Positions 53,539 to 62,549 are shown, counted from the stretch's first letter. The stretch: 64,000 bases of DNA from MGBC114844 sp910585855 (GCA_965646165.1 CBFFYP010000005.1:1-64000); one strand, 5' to 3'. A program made the numbers and translations. Notes: generated by a model not told the origin, from the letters alone.

Positions 53539-54327
53539 ATGAAAGAAAACAGACAAGTGACAGGGCGGATTTTTGATATTCAGCGTTATTCGATTCATGA
53601 TGGACCGGGGATTCGTACCTTGGTATTTTTAAAGGGCTGTGTACTGAGGTGTCGTTGGTGCTGCAACCCGGAATCGCAGGAATTTCAGGTGCAGACAATG
53701 CGGATAGAGGGAAAAGAGAAGAAAATTGGAAGAGATGTTACGGTGGAAGAAGTAATGGAAGAGATTCAAAAGGACAGCCGTTATTATGAACGTTCCGGCG
53801 GGGGCATAACGCTTTCCGGCGGAGAGGCACTCTGTCAGCCCGAATTTGCTAAAGCACTTTTACAGGAGTGTAAGGAAGCCGGTTTTCATACGGCAATCGA
53901 ATCCACTGCTTGTGTGCCGTATTCTGTGATTGAAACGATTTTGCCGTATTTGGATTTGTATTTATTGGATATAAAGCATAGAAACTCGGATAAGCATAGA
54001 GAGTTTACTGGGAAGTCTAATACGCTGATTTTGGAAAATGCAAAACGGCTGGCGCTTGAGGCAAAAGAACTGGTGATACGTGTGCCGGTGATTCCTACTT
54101 TTAATGATACGATAGAGGAAATTCGGGAAATTGCCGAGTTTGCAGCGGCTCTTCCAAATGTAAAGAAACTGCATCTTCTGCCGTATCATCGGTTGGGGCA
54201 GGATAAGTATAGTGGTCTTGGGCGGTCGTATCTTTTGGATGGATATGTGCCTTTTACGGAGGAGGATCTAAAACCTTTGATTTTGGAAGCGGAGAAGACG
54301 GGGCTTTGCTGCCAAATTGGGGGGTGA
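53539..54327 (+). CDS. Glycyl-radical enzyme activating protein
   Basis: The 262-residue radical SAM protein has C34-x3-C38-x2-C41 in KGCVLRCRWCCNPES, the IHDGPGIRTLVFLKG start typical of activases, and GGITLSGGEALCQPEF. It makes the Gly radical on the dehydratase. The extra ferredoxin-like insert with additional Cys clusters, found in many activases right after CNPES, is absent here. GGAGTCGGAA precedes the ATG. Confidence 0.92.
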   Translation: MKENRQVTGRIFDIQRYSIHDGPGIRTLVFLKGCVLRCRWCCNPESQEFQVQTMRIEGKEKKIGRDVTVEEVMEEIQKDSRYYERSGGGITLSGGEALCQPEFAKALLQECKEAGFHTAIESTACVPYSVIETILPYLDLYLLDIKHRNSDKHREFTGKSNTLILENAKRLALEAKELVIRVPVIPTFNDTIEEIREIAEFAAALPNVKKLHLLPYHRLGQDKYSGLGRSYLLDGYVPFTEEDLKPLILEAEKTGLCCQIGG

Positions 54328-54330
54328 GGG

Positions 54331-54671
54331 GAGGACGCTAAATGCGAAAACCCCATGCAGACTGCTGTTCCGGTTTCCAAAAAGTAAGAAGTTCTAAGAC
54401 TTCTGCATTTTGGTATATCCGACCGGACAGACCGGGGCGCAATTCGCCCTCATAATAGCCGAAACGTAATTGGTGTAAGGAAGGATTTTACTAGCTATAA
54501 AACATCCTCTTTTCTATTCTCCGGGCTAAACACGCCCCTTTTTTTGCATACCCTGCATGGAAGCAGGATATGCAAAAAATCTTAGATTTGGAAGCAGAAG
54601 TCAAGAACTTCTAACTTTTTTCCAAAGTCACTCAGTCTGCATGGGGTTTTCGCATTTGGCTGTTTCTTGAC
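54331..54671 (+). repeat. Large palindromic element, family L, copy 3 (complete)
   Basis: About 340 bp beginning 4 bp after the activase stop. Outer arms 54344-54365 and 54633-54653 are complementary but have a different sequence from copy 2 (CCCCATGCAGACTG with CAGTCTGCATGGGG). Interior blocks match copy 2: AGAAGTTCTAAGACTTCTGC, GGGGCGCAATTCGCCCT and GCATACCCTGCATGGAAGC. It splits the activase gene from the shell-protein gene. Confidence 0.85.
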
Positions 54672-54753
54672 TTCGAAAAAACAGAAAGAAATGATATATA
54701 AATGTTTAGTTTGCGGAAATATAAAGGGATTTATAAAGAAAAAGGAGAGGCAT

Positions 54754-55128
54754 ATGGCAGAGTTAATAGACGGTATGGAGCGGATGCGGATTGTACAGGA
54801 GTTAGTTCCGGGGAAACAGATTACATTGGCACATGTGATTGCAAATCCAGATTCGATTTTATATAAGAAATTGGGGCTGAATCCAAGTGTGGATTACAGC
54901 CGAAGTGGGGCGATTGGAATTTTAACGATTAGTCCAAGTGAAACGGCTGTGATTGCGGCGGATTTGGCTTTAAAGGCTTCTGGGGTTGAGCTTGGATTTG
55001 TGGATCGGTTTAGTGGGACTTTGATTGTAACGGGAAGTATATCTGAGGTGGAAGCGGCTTGGCGGGCTATTTTGGAATATTGTCGGGAGAAATTGGGGTT
55101 TGCAGTTTGTGAGGTGACACGGACTTAG
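54754..55128 (+). CDS. Microcompartment shell protein, PduU/EutS type
   Basis: The 124-residue protein is a circularly permuted BMC domain: RMRIVQELVPGKQITLAHVI, then GILTISPSETAVIAADLALK and VDRFSGTLIVTGSISEVEAA. PduU/EutS form hexameric shell tiles with a small beta-barrel on one face. The ATG follows AAAGGAGAGG. The rest of a microcompartment locus (major shell, aldehyde dehydrogenase) is not in this window. Confidence 0.9.
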   Translation: MAELIDGMERMRIVQELVPGKQITLAHVIANPDSILYKKLGLNPSVDYSRSGAIGILTISPSETAVIAADLALKASGVELGFVDRFSGTLIVTGSISEVEAAWRAILEYCREKLGFAVCEVTRT

Positions 55129-55156
55129 GAGGTGGCAGTGGGATAACGAAGGGAGA

Positions 55157-55633
55157 ATGGGTATTTTTTCTATGAAGAAGATTATTTTGATGGGACGGAG
55201 TGAGTGCGGGAAGACTAGTTTAACACAGGCTTTAAGAGGGGAAAAGGTGATATATCATAAAACACAGTATATCAATCATTATGATGTGATTATTGATACA
55301 CCGGGAGAATATGCAGAAAATAGGATTTTGGGAAGAGCGCTTGCGCTGTATGCGTATGAGGCGGATGTAGTGGGGCTGCTTGCAAGTGCAGTGGAAAGTT
55401 ATACATTGTATCCGCCTTGTATTACTTCTTGTGTCAATCGGGAGGTGATAGGGATTGTAACGCAGATTGATCAGCCAGATGCAAATGTGGAATTGGCAGA
55501 GGGGTGGTTAAGAGAGGCGGGGTGTGAGAGGATATTTTATATTAGTTCTGTGACGGGGGAAGGGATTTGGAAGATTTTGGAGTATTTAAGAGAGGAAGGA
55601 GAGGTTTTGTCTTGGGAGGATGTTGGAATCTGA
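55157..55633 (+). CDS. PduV/EutP-like GTPase
   Basis: The 158-residue small GTPase has P-loop LMGRSECGKTSLTQAL, G3 IDTPGEYAENR and a G4-like TQIDQPDANVE. PduV/EutP proteins attach to microcompartments and may control their position. ATG at 55157 follows GAAGGGAG; 55172 is an alternative. It lies 28 bp after the shell gene, as in typical pdu or eut clusters. Confidence 0.88.
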   Translation: MGIFSMKKIILMGRSECGKTSLTQALRGEKVIYHKTQYINHYDVIIDTPGEYAENRILGRALALYAYEADVVGLLASAVESYTLYPPCITSCVNREVIGIVTQIDQPDANVELAEGWLREAGCERIFYISSVTGEGIWKILEYLREEGEVLSWEDVGI

Positions 55634-55735
55634 AGGGGTGTGAATAATGGTTAAACTTACGCTAAAAGTATTAGACTGGATGTACGGATATGAAAATATT
55701 TTGTAAAAAATGAAAAATGTTATAAGTGTTGTGAT

Positions 55736-55780
55736 AAAAGAACCATAATTCATTAATAGTGATGTGGTTCTTTTAATTTT
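55736..55780 (+). terminator. Terminator after the pduV-like gene
   Basis: AAAAGAACCA pairs with TGGTTCTTTT around a loop of 19 bases, followed by further T residues. It closes the glycyl-radical/microcompartment unit before regulator 2. Confidence 0.7.
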
Positions 55781-55964
55781 TAGGCTGAGTTTTTAGATAA
55801 TAGATTTAGATGATAAAAAGTAGAAAATTGTGTTATAATTTCCTTATGAGAAGCAAGAAGTAATAAAAGATAAATATAGTGGTAGAAGACTTAAGATAAA
55901 TAGTAATAATATTTGCAGATATTTTGAAAAATTTTTATGATACATAAGTTTGGAGTGATAAAAA

Positions 55965-57860
55965 ATGAATCAGCAAAAAAACGGGATTGGGATGTTAATT
56001 TTTCAGTTAAGGGAGCAGGAGAATATTACGGAAGAGGAACTTTCGGCGGGATTGTGTTCATTGGGGGAGTTTCGAAAGATTGAGATGGAGGGGAAAGTGA
56101 TAGAAAAAACTCTTTTGGATGCATTGTTGGGGAGAATGGGGAGGGCAGCGGATAATTTTTCTATTGTTTTGGAAAAAGAGCAATATCGGTTATATGAATT
56201 GCAGAATCAGATTCGGGAGGCTTATTTTATAAAGGATTTTAAACTATGGGAAAAAAGAATGGAAGAGTTAAAAGAAAAAATTTCAGAGGAAAATAGATGT
56301 GACTATCAGTTTTACTGTAAAATGAAGTTTTTAGTTAATATGTATTTTGGTAAGGATTTGAATAAAAATTTTGGTGAAATGGAAAAAGAATTAATAGAAA
56401 TTATTAAGATTACGATTCCGCAGTTTGTAATAGAGCGTGTTTTTGAATATTATCTTTGCCCGGAAGAGATTGGATTATGTTGTGTATTAGCAGCTTTGTA
56501 TTTAAAGTATGAAGAGAGAAATAAGGCAAAATTATTGCTGGAGAATTTGATTGCCTGTATAGAGAAACGTTATAAAGGTACAGAAGAGAAAGTTAGAGTT
56601 TATCCTCAGGTGGCAATGCTATTATTTCAAATTTATGATGTAAAGACAGAGAATCAGAAATGGGTTTTTCTTTGTAAAAATACAATAGATTTGCTAGCAG
56701 AGAATGGTGTTTTAATTTTGATGGAAAAATTATTGCAGTATTATAAAATGGGATTAGAAGAAAAGGTAAAAAGAGGGCAAAGAAAATTTACAAAATTAGA
56801 GGAATTGATTTATCAAAATGTAAGTTATGGTTTGGATAGTATTAGGGAAGTGAATTTGGAATATGGAATTTTTTATGATGTAAGGGAAATAGTTGTGCTT
56901 CAAAATGAGTATGATGAGGTGTATTTATTGCAGGAAATGATTTTGGATTATCGAAAGAGAACAAATAAACGGCAAAGCCAGCTTGGAGAAGCGATTGGAG
57001 TTGAGCCGGAAACAGTGTCACGATATGAGCATGGAAAGAAAAAACCTAGTTGGAAAAAATATCAAATTCTTGCTGAGGAGATTGGGATGCCGCAGGATCG
57101 ATATGGTGTATGTTTGCCGGTAGAAAATTATATTTTATATGAAAGAATCAGGCAGGTGGAGCGGTTTTTATTTCGTCAGGAGGCGGTCAATGCGGAACAG
57201 CTTTATTTAGAGATAGAACCATTAATTCCAAAAGAAAGACCAGAAAATAAGCAATATTGTATGAGGACAAAAGCGTTGCTGGATTATTTTTTACATGGAT
57301 TAACCGGAGAGGAAAAGTTATATCGGTTAGAAACAGCGATACGTTTTACTTTTCCTTCGTATTGTGCAGAGTCAGATGATTTTTTAAAATCTCATATACC
57401 AAACCGTTATGAGGCTGTTTTATTGAATAATATAGGGGCGTGTTATGCTGAGTTAAATCAAAAGGAAACAGCAAATAGAATTTTTAGAGCAGTTTTAAAT
57501 GCTTATAAGGAAAGTGAAATACGGGAAGAATATCATCTTGCTACGGTGACATTGACAAGAGTAAATTATATTAAGTGTCTTGGAATGTTAGGGAATTATA
57601 ATGAAGCATTGGAGGAAATAGAAAAGGCATTGCGGATGAATCTACAGTTTGGAAAAGGAAATATGATACCATATCTGCTCTATGAAAAAGGATGGACTTT
57701 GTGGAAAAAGGAAGGAAGTTTTTTGACAGAGGAAAAAAGAAATGCCTGCATGAAATATTATCAGCAGGCATATTGGATTAGTGGTTTTATGAATAATTTT
57801 ATTTTACAGCAGAAGTTAGAAGAGTTGTATAAAAAAGATTTTCATACAGAATTAATCTAA
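55965..57860 (+). CDS. Dual-HTH TPR regulator, RRNPP-like (cassette 2)
   Basis: The 631-residue paralogue of the protein at 9380. HTH 1 lies at about residues 7-62 (ELSAGLCSLGEFRKIE) and HTH 2 at about 327-380 (SQLGEAIGVEPETVSRYEHG), each followed by TPR-like helices. The two proteins share runs such as LLDALLGRMGRAADNFSIVL. GGAG precedes the ATG, and a TATAAT at about 55833-55838 may be its promoter. The convergent peptide gene overlaps by 9 bp and four ABC-transporter genes follow. Control of those genes is inferred from shared palindromes. Confidence 0.83.
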   Translation: MNQQKNGIGMLIFQLREQENITEEELSAGLCSLGEFRKIEMEGKVIEKTLLDALLGRMGRAADNFSIVLEKEQYRLYELQNQIREAYFIKDFKLWEKRMEELKEKISEENRCDYQFYCKMKFLVNMYFGKDLNKNFGEMEKELIEIIKITIPQFVIERVFEYYLCPEEIGLCCVLAALYLKYEERNKAKLLLENLIACIEKRYKGTEEKVRVYPQVAMLLFQIYDVKTENQKWVFLCKNTIDLLAENGVLILMEKLLQYYKMGLEEKVKRGQRKFTKLEELIYQNVSYGLDSIREVNLEYGIFYDVREIVVLQNEYDEVYLLQEMILDYRKRTNKRQSQLGEAIGVEPETVSRYEHGKKKPSWKKYQILAEEIGMPQDRYGVCLPVENYILYERIRQVERFLFRQEAVNAEQLYLEIEPLIPKERPENKQYCMRTKALLDYFLHGLTGEEKLYRLETAIRFTFPSYCAESDDFLKSHIPNRYEAVLLNNIGACYAELNQKETANRIFRAVLNAYKESEIREEYHLATVTLTRVNYIKCLGMLGNYNEALEEIEKALRMNLQFGKGNMIPYLLYEKGWTLWKKEGSFLTEEKRNACMKYYQQAYWISGFMNNFILQQKLEELYKKDFHTELI

Positions 57861-57986
57861 AGAATAGACAGCTACAGGAAAGTCGAGATCGTTATGAGTT
57901 GAGATAGTATCATCATTTTTTGCTGTATTAAAAATAAATGTAAAGAGGAATAATAAAAGAAATAGTGTTTTTTTGAAAGTTTTCAT
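57852..57986 (-). CDS. Putative secreted signalling peptide (cassette 2)
   Basis: A 44-codon ORF with AAAAGGAGCT 7 nt before the ATG. It reads MKTFKK, a Leu/Phe-rich run (residues 7-19), then a polar part ending in DLDFPVAVYSLD. It has the same length and the same overlap with its regulator as the ORF at 11261-11395, and the C-terminal 12 residues align without gaps (D-x-D-F-P, then S-L-D/E). The mature signal is expected within this tail. The hydrophobic part is conserved only in composition. Confidence 0.75.
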   Translation of the reverse strand: MKTFKKTLFLLLFLFTFIFNTAKNDDTISTHNDLDFPVAVYSLD

Positions 57987-58092
57987 AAAATTAGCTCCTT
58001 TTAATTAAGTTATTTTTATATTGAATATACCAGTTTGATTTTAGCGTCCTCTCTGCTAAAAAATTGTAGACTAATGTATTAAATATTTTTCT

Positions 58093-58168
58093 ATTATAGT
58101 TTAGTTTAGATAAAATATAAATGATCTTTTTTGGAAAAAATTAGTAAAAATTTAAAAAAAAAGATCAT
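58093..58168. promoter_or_regulatory. Palindromic operator between peptide gene 2 and the ABC operon
   Basis: A 48-bp element (58121-58168) bounded by ATGATCTTTT and AAAAGATCAT. On the minus strand TATAAT (58093-58098) lies 22 nt from the arm, exactly as at peptide gene 1. On the plus strand TATGAT (58186-58191) lies 17 nt from the other arm, ahead of the ABC gene at 58230. One element thus could serve both divergent transcripts. A fragment GAGGACGCTAAAAT, the terminal motif of family L, lies at about 58034-58047 in the peptide 5' UTR. Confidence 0.65.
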
Positions 58169-58229
58169 GTAAAAGAAGAAAAAATTATGATAATAATAGA
58201 AAAATAAATAAAACAAGGAAAAGAAATAG

Positions 58230-59195
58230 ATGATAGAGGTAAAAAATATATCAAAATATTATAATGAGAAAAATAAGGATTTATTTTATGCGTTGAATGA
58301 TATTAGTTTTACATTAAAAGATGGCGAGGTTGTTTCTTTATTAGGGCATAATGGTGCGGGAAAGACAACATTAATTAAATGTTTATCTTCACTTTTATAT
58401 CCATCTAGTGGAGTAATTGAATGGAATGGATGTGATATTTATAAAAATATAAGAAACTATAGAAGACAAATTAGTTATACTCTAGGAGGAGAGAGAGGAA
58501 TTTATAATCGTTTGACAGGACGGGAAAATATCGAGTATTTGTCTGCTTTAAAGGGAGTATTTAGAAAACAGCTAAAAGAGAAGATAAATGATTATGTAGA
58601 AGAATTGGAAATGAAGGAATTTATAGATAAGCGGGCAGAAACTTATTCTAGAGGAATGAAACAAAAGATACATCTGATTTATGCATTACTGCTAAATGCA
58701 AATATTATTTTTTTGGATGAACCAACTGCAGGAATGGATCCGATATCGGCAGAAAAGACAAGAAATTTTATAAAAAGAGCAGTAAAGGAAGAAAAAAGAA
58801 CGGTTTTGATTACCAGTCATATTATGAGAGAAGTAGAAGAGTTAAGTGATAGAATTATGATATTGTTTCATGGAAGTAAAAAATTTGACGGGGATATAGA
58901 ATATTTTAAAAAATATACTACCAAAGAAATTGTATGTAATTGTAAATTAATTTATTCGGAAAAGAGTAAAGAGTTGATACAAAGTATAGAACGACAATAT
59001 TGTATATCCTGCAATTATGATATGGATATAGATAAGGGAGAAATTTTTTTAACATTGATGGGGAAGAGCAGTAAAGAATTAGTGGAACGGTATATAAAGC
59101 AATTAGCAGAAGTAATTTTAGATATTAATTTTGAACAGCCAAGTTTGGAAACCAATTATATTCATTATATTTCTGAACTTGAGAAAGAGGGATGA
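58230..59195 (+). CDS. ABC transporter ATP-binding protein (ABC-2 type)
   Basis: The 321-residue ATPase has Walker A LLGHNGAGKTTLIKCL, the signature YSRGMKQKI, Walker B IIFLDEPTAGMDP and the switch His in VLITSHIMREVEE. It resembles DrrA/CcmA-type ATPases of drug or peptide exporters. AAGGAAA precedes the ATG. Two ABC-2 permease genes follow, the first after 7 bp. Confidence 0.92.
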   Translation: MIEVKNISKYYNEKNKDLFYALNDISFTLKDGEVVSLLGHNGAGKTTLIKCLSSLLYPSSGVIEWNGCDIYKNIRNYRRQISYTLGGERGIYNRLTGRENIEYLSALKGVFRKQLKEKINDYVEELEMKEFIDKRAETYSRGMKQKIHLIYALLLNANIIFLDEPTAGMDPISAEKTRNFIKRAVKEEKRTVLITSHIMREVEELSDRIMILFHGSKKFDGDIEYFKKYTTKEIVCNCKLIYSEKSKELIQSIERQYCISCNYDMDIDKGEIFLTLMGKSSKELVERYIKQLAEVILDINFEQPSLETNYIHYISELEKEG

Positions 59196-59202
59196 AAAAG
59201 TT

Positions 59203-59967
59203 ATGAATGTTTTTAAAATGTTTTCTCTTTGTTTTTATAAAGCTTTAAAAAGCAAACAAATTTCAAAAAATAATATTTATCATTATGTGATAGATCCGTT
59301 TTTAACAGCAGTTATTTTTTGTCTGATGAATCAGAAGCAGGATATGCGGATGGTAGTGATAGGTATATCGATTATGGCATTTTGGTCTATTAATATTTTT
59401 GAATGTTCGTATTTGGTGATTGATGAAAGGGCATATGGAACATTAGGTTCTATTCTTATATCGCCATTTCGAACACAGTTTATATTATTTTCGGAAATTT
59501 TTACGGTTATGTTATTAAATATTCCAGTTATTATTGCAGTTTTTCTAGGTGGGTATTGTATTCATCCATATTCACTTTTTATTGAAAAATGGTGGCTTTT
59601 TTTATTGGCTTATTTTTTATGTATTTTATCAATTTCTTCTATAGGGCTTATGATTGCTGTATTTCTTTTATTTGTCCGTTCAGCAAGAGGAATTATGAAT
59701 ATAATAGAATATCCATTTTATTTATTAAGCGGAATTTTAGTTCCAACCGAACAATTACCTGTTCCTTTTCAATGGATTTCTAAATGTCTGCCAACTACCT
59801 ACGCTTTTCGTATGTTTCAGATGGCGTTCGATAAAAATACGGTAGGAGTTAGCGAGAATTTAGTTCGATGTTTACTTGGAATTGTAATGTTTCATTTTTT
59901 TATTGCAATTATGATTAAATTTACAGAAAGACAGGCTCTTATAAAGGGAACGATAGAACTTTATTAG
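59203..59967 (+). CDS. ABC-2 type permease, first
   Basis: The 254-residue protein has six predicted membrane segments and the ABC-2 motif region near YPFYLLSGILVPTEQLPVPFQWI. I start it at 59203; the upstream extension overlaps the ATPase gene without a ribosome site. It pairs with the next gene as a heterodimeric channel. The substrate is unknown. Confidence 0.85.
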   Translation: MNVFKMFSLCFYKALKSKQISKNNIYHYVIDPFLTAVIFCLMNQKQDMRMVVIGISIMAFWSINIFECSYLVIDERAYGTLGSILISPFRTQFILFSEIFTVMLLNIPVIIAVFLGGYCIHPYSLFIEKWWLFLLAYFLCILSISSIGLMIAVFLLFVRSARGIMNIIEYPFYLLSGILVPTEQLPVPFQWISKCLPTTYAFRMFQMAFDKNTVGVSENLVRCLLGIVMFHFFIAIMIKFTERQALIKGTIELY

Positions 59968-59995
59968 ATAAAGGAAAAAGGATAGGAGAAAAAAG

Positions 59996-60793
59996 GTGAG
60001 AATAAAAGAATATGGTAAGATTGTTTTATATAGTATTATATTTACTTACAAAATACATATTAAATGGCTTCCAAAGATAAATGCTGTTTTAGAAAATATG
60101 ATTATGCCAGTGATACGGGGGATTTTTTTTATACTTGTAGCGGATTTTATCAATGATAAAGAAATTATTTTTTATATAACAGGAACGCTTTGTTTTACTG
60201 CTGTGGATGCAAGTATAGGCGGTGTTTCTACTTTAATTTCTTCAGAAAAAAGATTTGGGACATTATATACAGTAATGGGCTCTGTTTATCATTCTGTTTT
60301 TCTTTTTTGGGGCAGAATTATTTATTGGTGTATGATTGGTTATGTTCGGTTTCTGTTTTCTTATTTTATATTATTTTTCATATTTTTACCCGATCAAATT
60401 TGTATGCTTGATTTTTTCTGGTATAGTTTTATTTATTTTATAATTAGTATTTCTCTTAGCGGAATTGGCTATTTTATAGGAATTTTAGGGATGATGAAGC
60501 GAAATATTATGGGACTTAGCAATCTTATTTCTACTCTTTTATTGATGTTTAGTGGTGTATATTTTTCGGTTGAAATTTTACCGTCTGCGTTTCGTTGGTG
60601 TTCTTATTTTTCCCCATTATTTTATGGAATAAGATTAAGCAGAAATATTATGATTGATCATAGTTATAGCAATGTTTTTTCTGATATAGTAAAAATGCTT
60701 TTATTGGGTATAGGATATATGGCAATAGGAATTTTATATTTTGGAAAAATAGAGAAATGGATTCTTATGGATGGACGGATTGATAATTTTTAA
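59996..60793 (+). CDS. ABC-2 type permease, second
   Basis: The 265-residue protein has six hydrophobic segments and the ABC-2-like SGVYFSVEILPSAFRWCSYFSP near the C-terminus, matching the LSGILVPTEQLPVPF block of its neighbour. It starts at GTG after AGGAGAA. It likely forms the exporter with the two preceding products. Confidence 0.85.
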   Translation: MRIKEYGKIVLYSIIFTYKIHIKWLPKINAVLENMIMPVIRGIFFILVADFINDKEIIFYITGTLCFTAVDASIGGVSTLISSEKRFGTLYTVMGSVYHSVFLFWGRIIYWCMIGYVRFLFSYFILFFIFLPDQICMLDFFWYSFIYFIISISLSGIGYFIGILGMMKRNIMGLSNLISTLLLMFSGVYFSVEILPSAFRWCSYFSPLFYGIRLSRNIMIDHSYSNVFSDIVKMLLLGIGYMAIGILYFGKIEKWILMDGRIDNF

Positions 60794-60801
60794 AATTTAT
60801 A

Positions 60802-60849
60802 ATGATCTTTTTTGGAAAAAATTAGTAAAGATTTAAAAGAAAAGATCAT
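60802..60849 (+). promoter_or_regulatory. Second ABC-operon palindromic operator
   Basis: A near copy of 58121-58168: the same 48-bp length, the same ATGATCTTTT and AAAGATCAT arms, and only three internal differences over the 48 bp. It lies 71 bp before the exporter ATG at 60921. A -10 like TGATAG follows 19 nt from the arm. Confidence 0.65.
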
Positions 60850-60920
60850 GTAACAGAAAGAAGAATTGTGATAGCATGGAGATTGTAACATAGTACAGTG
60901 TTTTGGAAAGGATTTTATTT

Positions 60921-62549
60921 ATGAGGAAATATTTATTAAGACACAAATATTTATTAACAATATTATTGATAGTAACCTTTTTAACATCTCTTTTAGATTT
61001 ATGGAAAGCTTCTTTAATTGCAGTATTGTTAGATGCGGTTTCTGGAACAATCGATACTACCTTAAAGGAATTGTTATTATTTACATTGCTTTATTTGGTA
61101 GTATTTTTTATTATAACGGCTTCAGAGGGGCGGATTTGGTGTATTTATACAAAAAAGTGTTTAATTGATATAAAAAATACATTGATGGAAAAATTGTTAA
61201 AGAAAAATTATCAAGACTATGTAAAACAGGATACCACCAATTATCTTTCGAATTTAACAAATGATATCAATCTTTTAGAGAGAGATTATTTTCAGAGTTT
61301 TTATACGATTATAGAAAGTTCCTTTGGATTTGTGATTGCTTTTATTGCGATTATGAGGAAAAACGTTTGGTTTATTGTGTTTATTTTAACAACATTTTGG
61401 ATTCCAATTTTTATCAGTAAATGTATGAAAAGCGGCATGGTAAAAAAGAAAGAAAAATATTCAATGGAATCTTCTTTTTTTACAAATAAGCTGAGTGATT
61501 TTTTAAATGGTTTTGAAGTGATTCGAATTTATGGTATGGAAAAAAAGGTAAAAGAAGAATTTGCAGAAAAAAATACAACATTAGAGGAAGCCAGATGTCA
61601 ATCGGATTCTTTGGATTTTGTTTGTCGAATCTTAAATATTACGGTTAGTATTGGCATTTGGATGGGAACGTTACTATTAGGAATTTATTTGGCAAGGCAG
61701 GGAAAAATGACAGTAGGAGAAGTTTTGATGGTAAATCAATTACAAAATAATATTGTAAATCCATTAAATCGCTTTTCTACTTATAAGAATAAAATGGGTG
61801 TAATGCGTTCTATGATTGGAAAAATAGAGGAAAAGTATGGGATTACAGAAGAAAAAGGAACAGAAAAACCAAAGTTTGAACATACTATATCTTTTTGTAA
61901 TGTTTCGTTGGAATTAGGGGGGAAGTCAGTTTTAAAAGATGTAACTGTTACCTTTGAAAAAAATAAAAAATATGCATTAGTCGGGGAAAGCGGCAGCGGG
62001 AAATCAACGATGATTCGATTATTGATGAAATATTATGAGAATTATACAGGGGAAATATTGATAGATGGAGTTTCTTTAAGGGATATTGACAGCAGAGAAT
62101 GGTTAAATTGCTGTAATGCTGTATTTCAGGATGTATATATATTTCAGAAAAGTATAAAAGATAATATTTTATTGGGAAGAGCGGAAGATAAAGAAAATTT
62201 AGAAAGAGTATTAAAGGAAAGCTGTTTGGAATCTGTAACAGAACGTTTGGAAGAGAAAGAAAATACTATGGCAGCAGAACATGGGAAAAATTTTTCCGGT
62301 GGGGAGCGTCAGAGGATTTCGATTGCACGTGCTTTGTGGGAGGAAAAAGAGATTTTGTTGTTGGATGAGGCAACTTCTGCATTGGATAAGGAAAATACAG
62401 ATAGGGTGGAGAGAAAGTTTTTTCAAAGAGAAGATCGGACAGTGCTGGCTGTTTTGCATAAAGCAACAAAAGAGCAGATGGCATATTTTGATCAAGTCAT
62501 TGTAATGGAAAATGGAAAAATAAGCCGATTGACATGTTCTGTATTATAA
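60921..62549 (+). CDS. ABC exporter with fused membrane and ATPase domains
   Basis: The roughly 542-residue protein has an N-terminal six-helix exporter domain (about residues 1-300) and a C-terminal ATPase: Walker A LVGESGSGKSTMIRLL, signature KNFSGGERQRISIARAL, Walker B ILLLDEATSALD and a switch His in LAVLHKATKEQ. It has no C39 peptidase domain. Such half-exporters carry peptides or lipids. ATG at 60921 follows GGAAAGGA. The last residues (ENGKISRLTCSVL) resemble the end of the Rpn protein encoded downstream, so the native 3' end may have been replaced. Confidence 0.88.
   Translation: MRKYLLRHKYLLTILLIVTFLTSLLDLWKASLIAVLLDAVSGTIDTTLKELLLFTLLYLVVFFIITASEGRIWCIYTKKCLIDIKNTLMEKLLKKNYQDYVKQDTTNYLSNLTNDINLLERDYFQSFYTIIESSFGFVIAFIAIMRKNVWFIVFILTTFWIPIFISKCMKSGMVKKKEKYSMESSFFTNKLSDFLNGFEVIRIYGMEKKVKEEFAEKNTTLEEARCQSDSLDFVCRILNITVSIGIWMGTLLLGIYLARQGKMTVGEVLMVNQLQNNIVNPLNRFSTYKNKMGVMRSMIGKIEEKYGITEEKGTEKPKFEHTISFCNVSLELGGKSVLKDVTVTFEKNKKYALVGESGSGKSTMIRLLMKYYENYTGEILIDGVSLRDIDSREWLNCCNAVFQDVYIFQKSIKDNILLGRAEDKENLERVLKESCLESVTERLEEKENTMAAEHGKNFSGGERQRISIARALWEEKEILLLDEATSALDKENTDRVERKFFQREDRTVLAVLHKATKEQMAYFDQVIVMENGKISRLTCSVL

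Noticed and set aside
54667..54753. In-frame upstream extension of the shell-protein gene
   Set aside because: It begins within the end of the L element, and the ATG at 54754 has AAAGGAGAGG and matches the normal BMC start.
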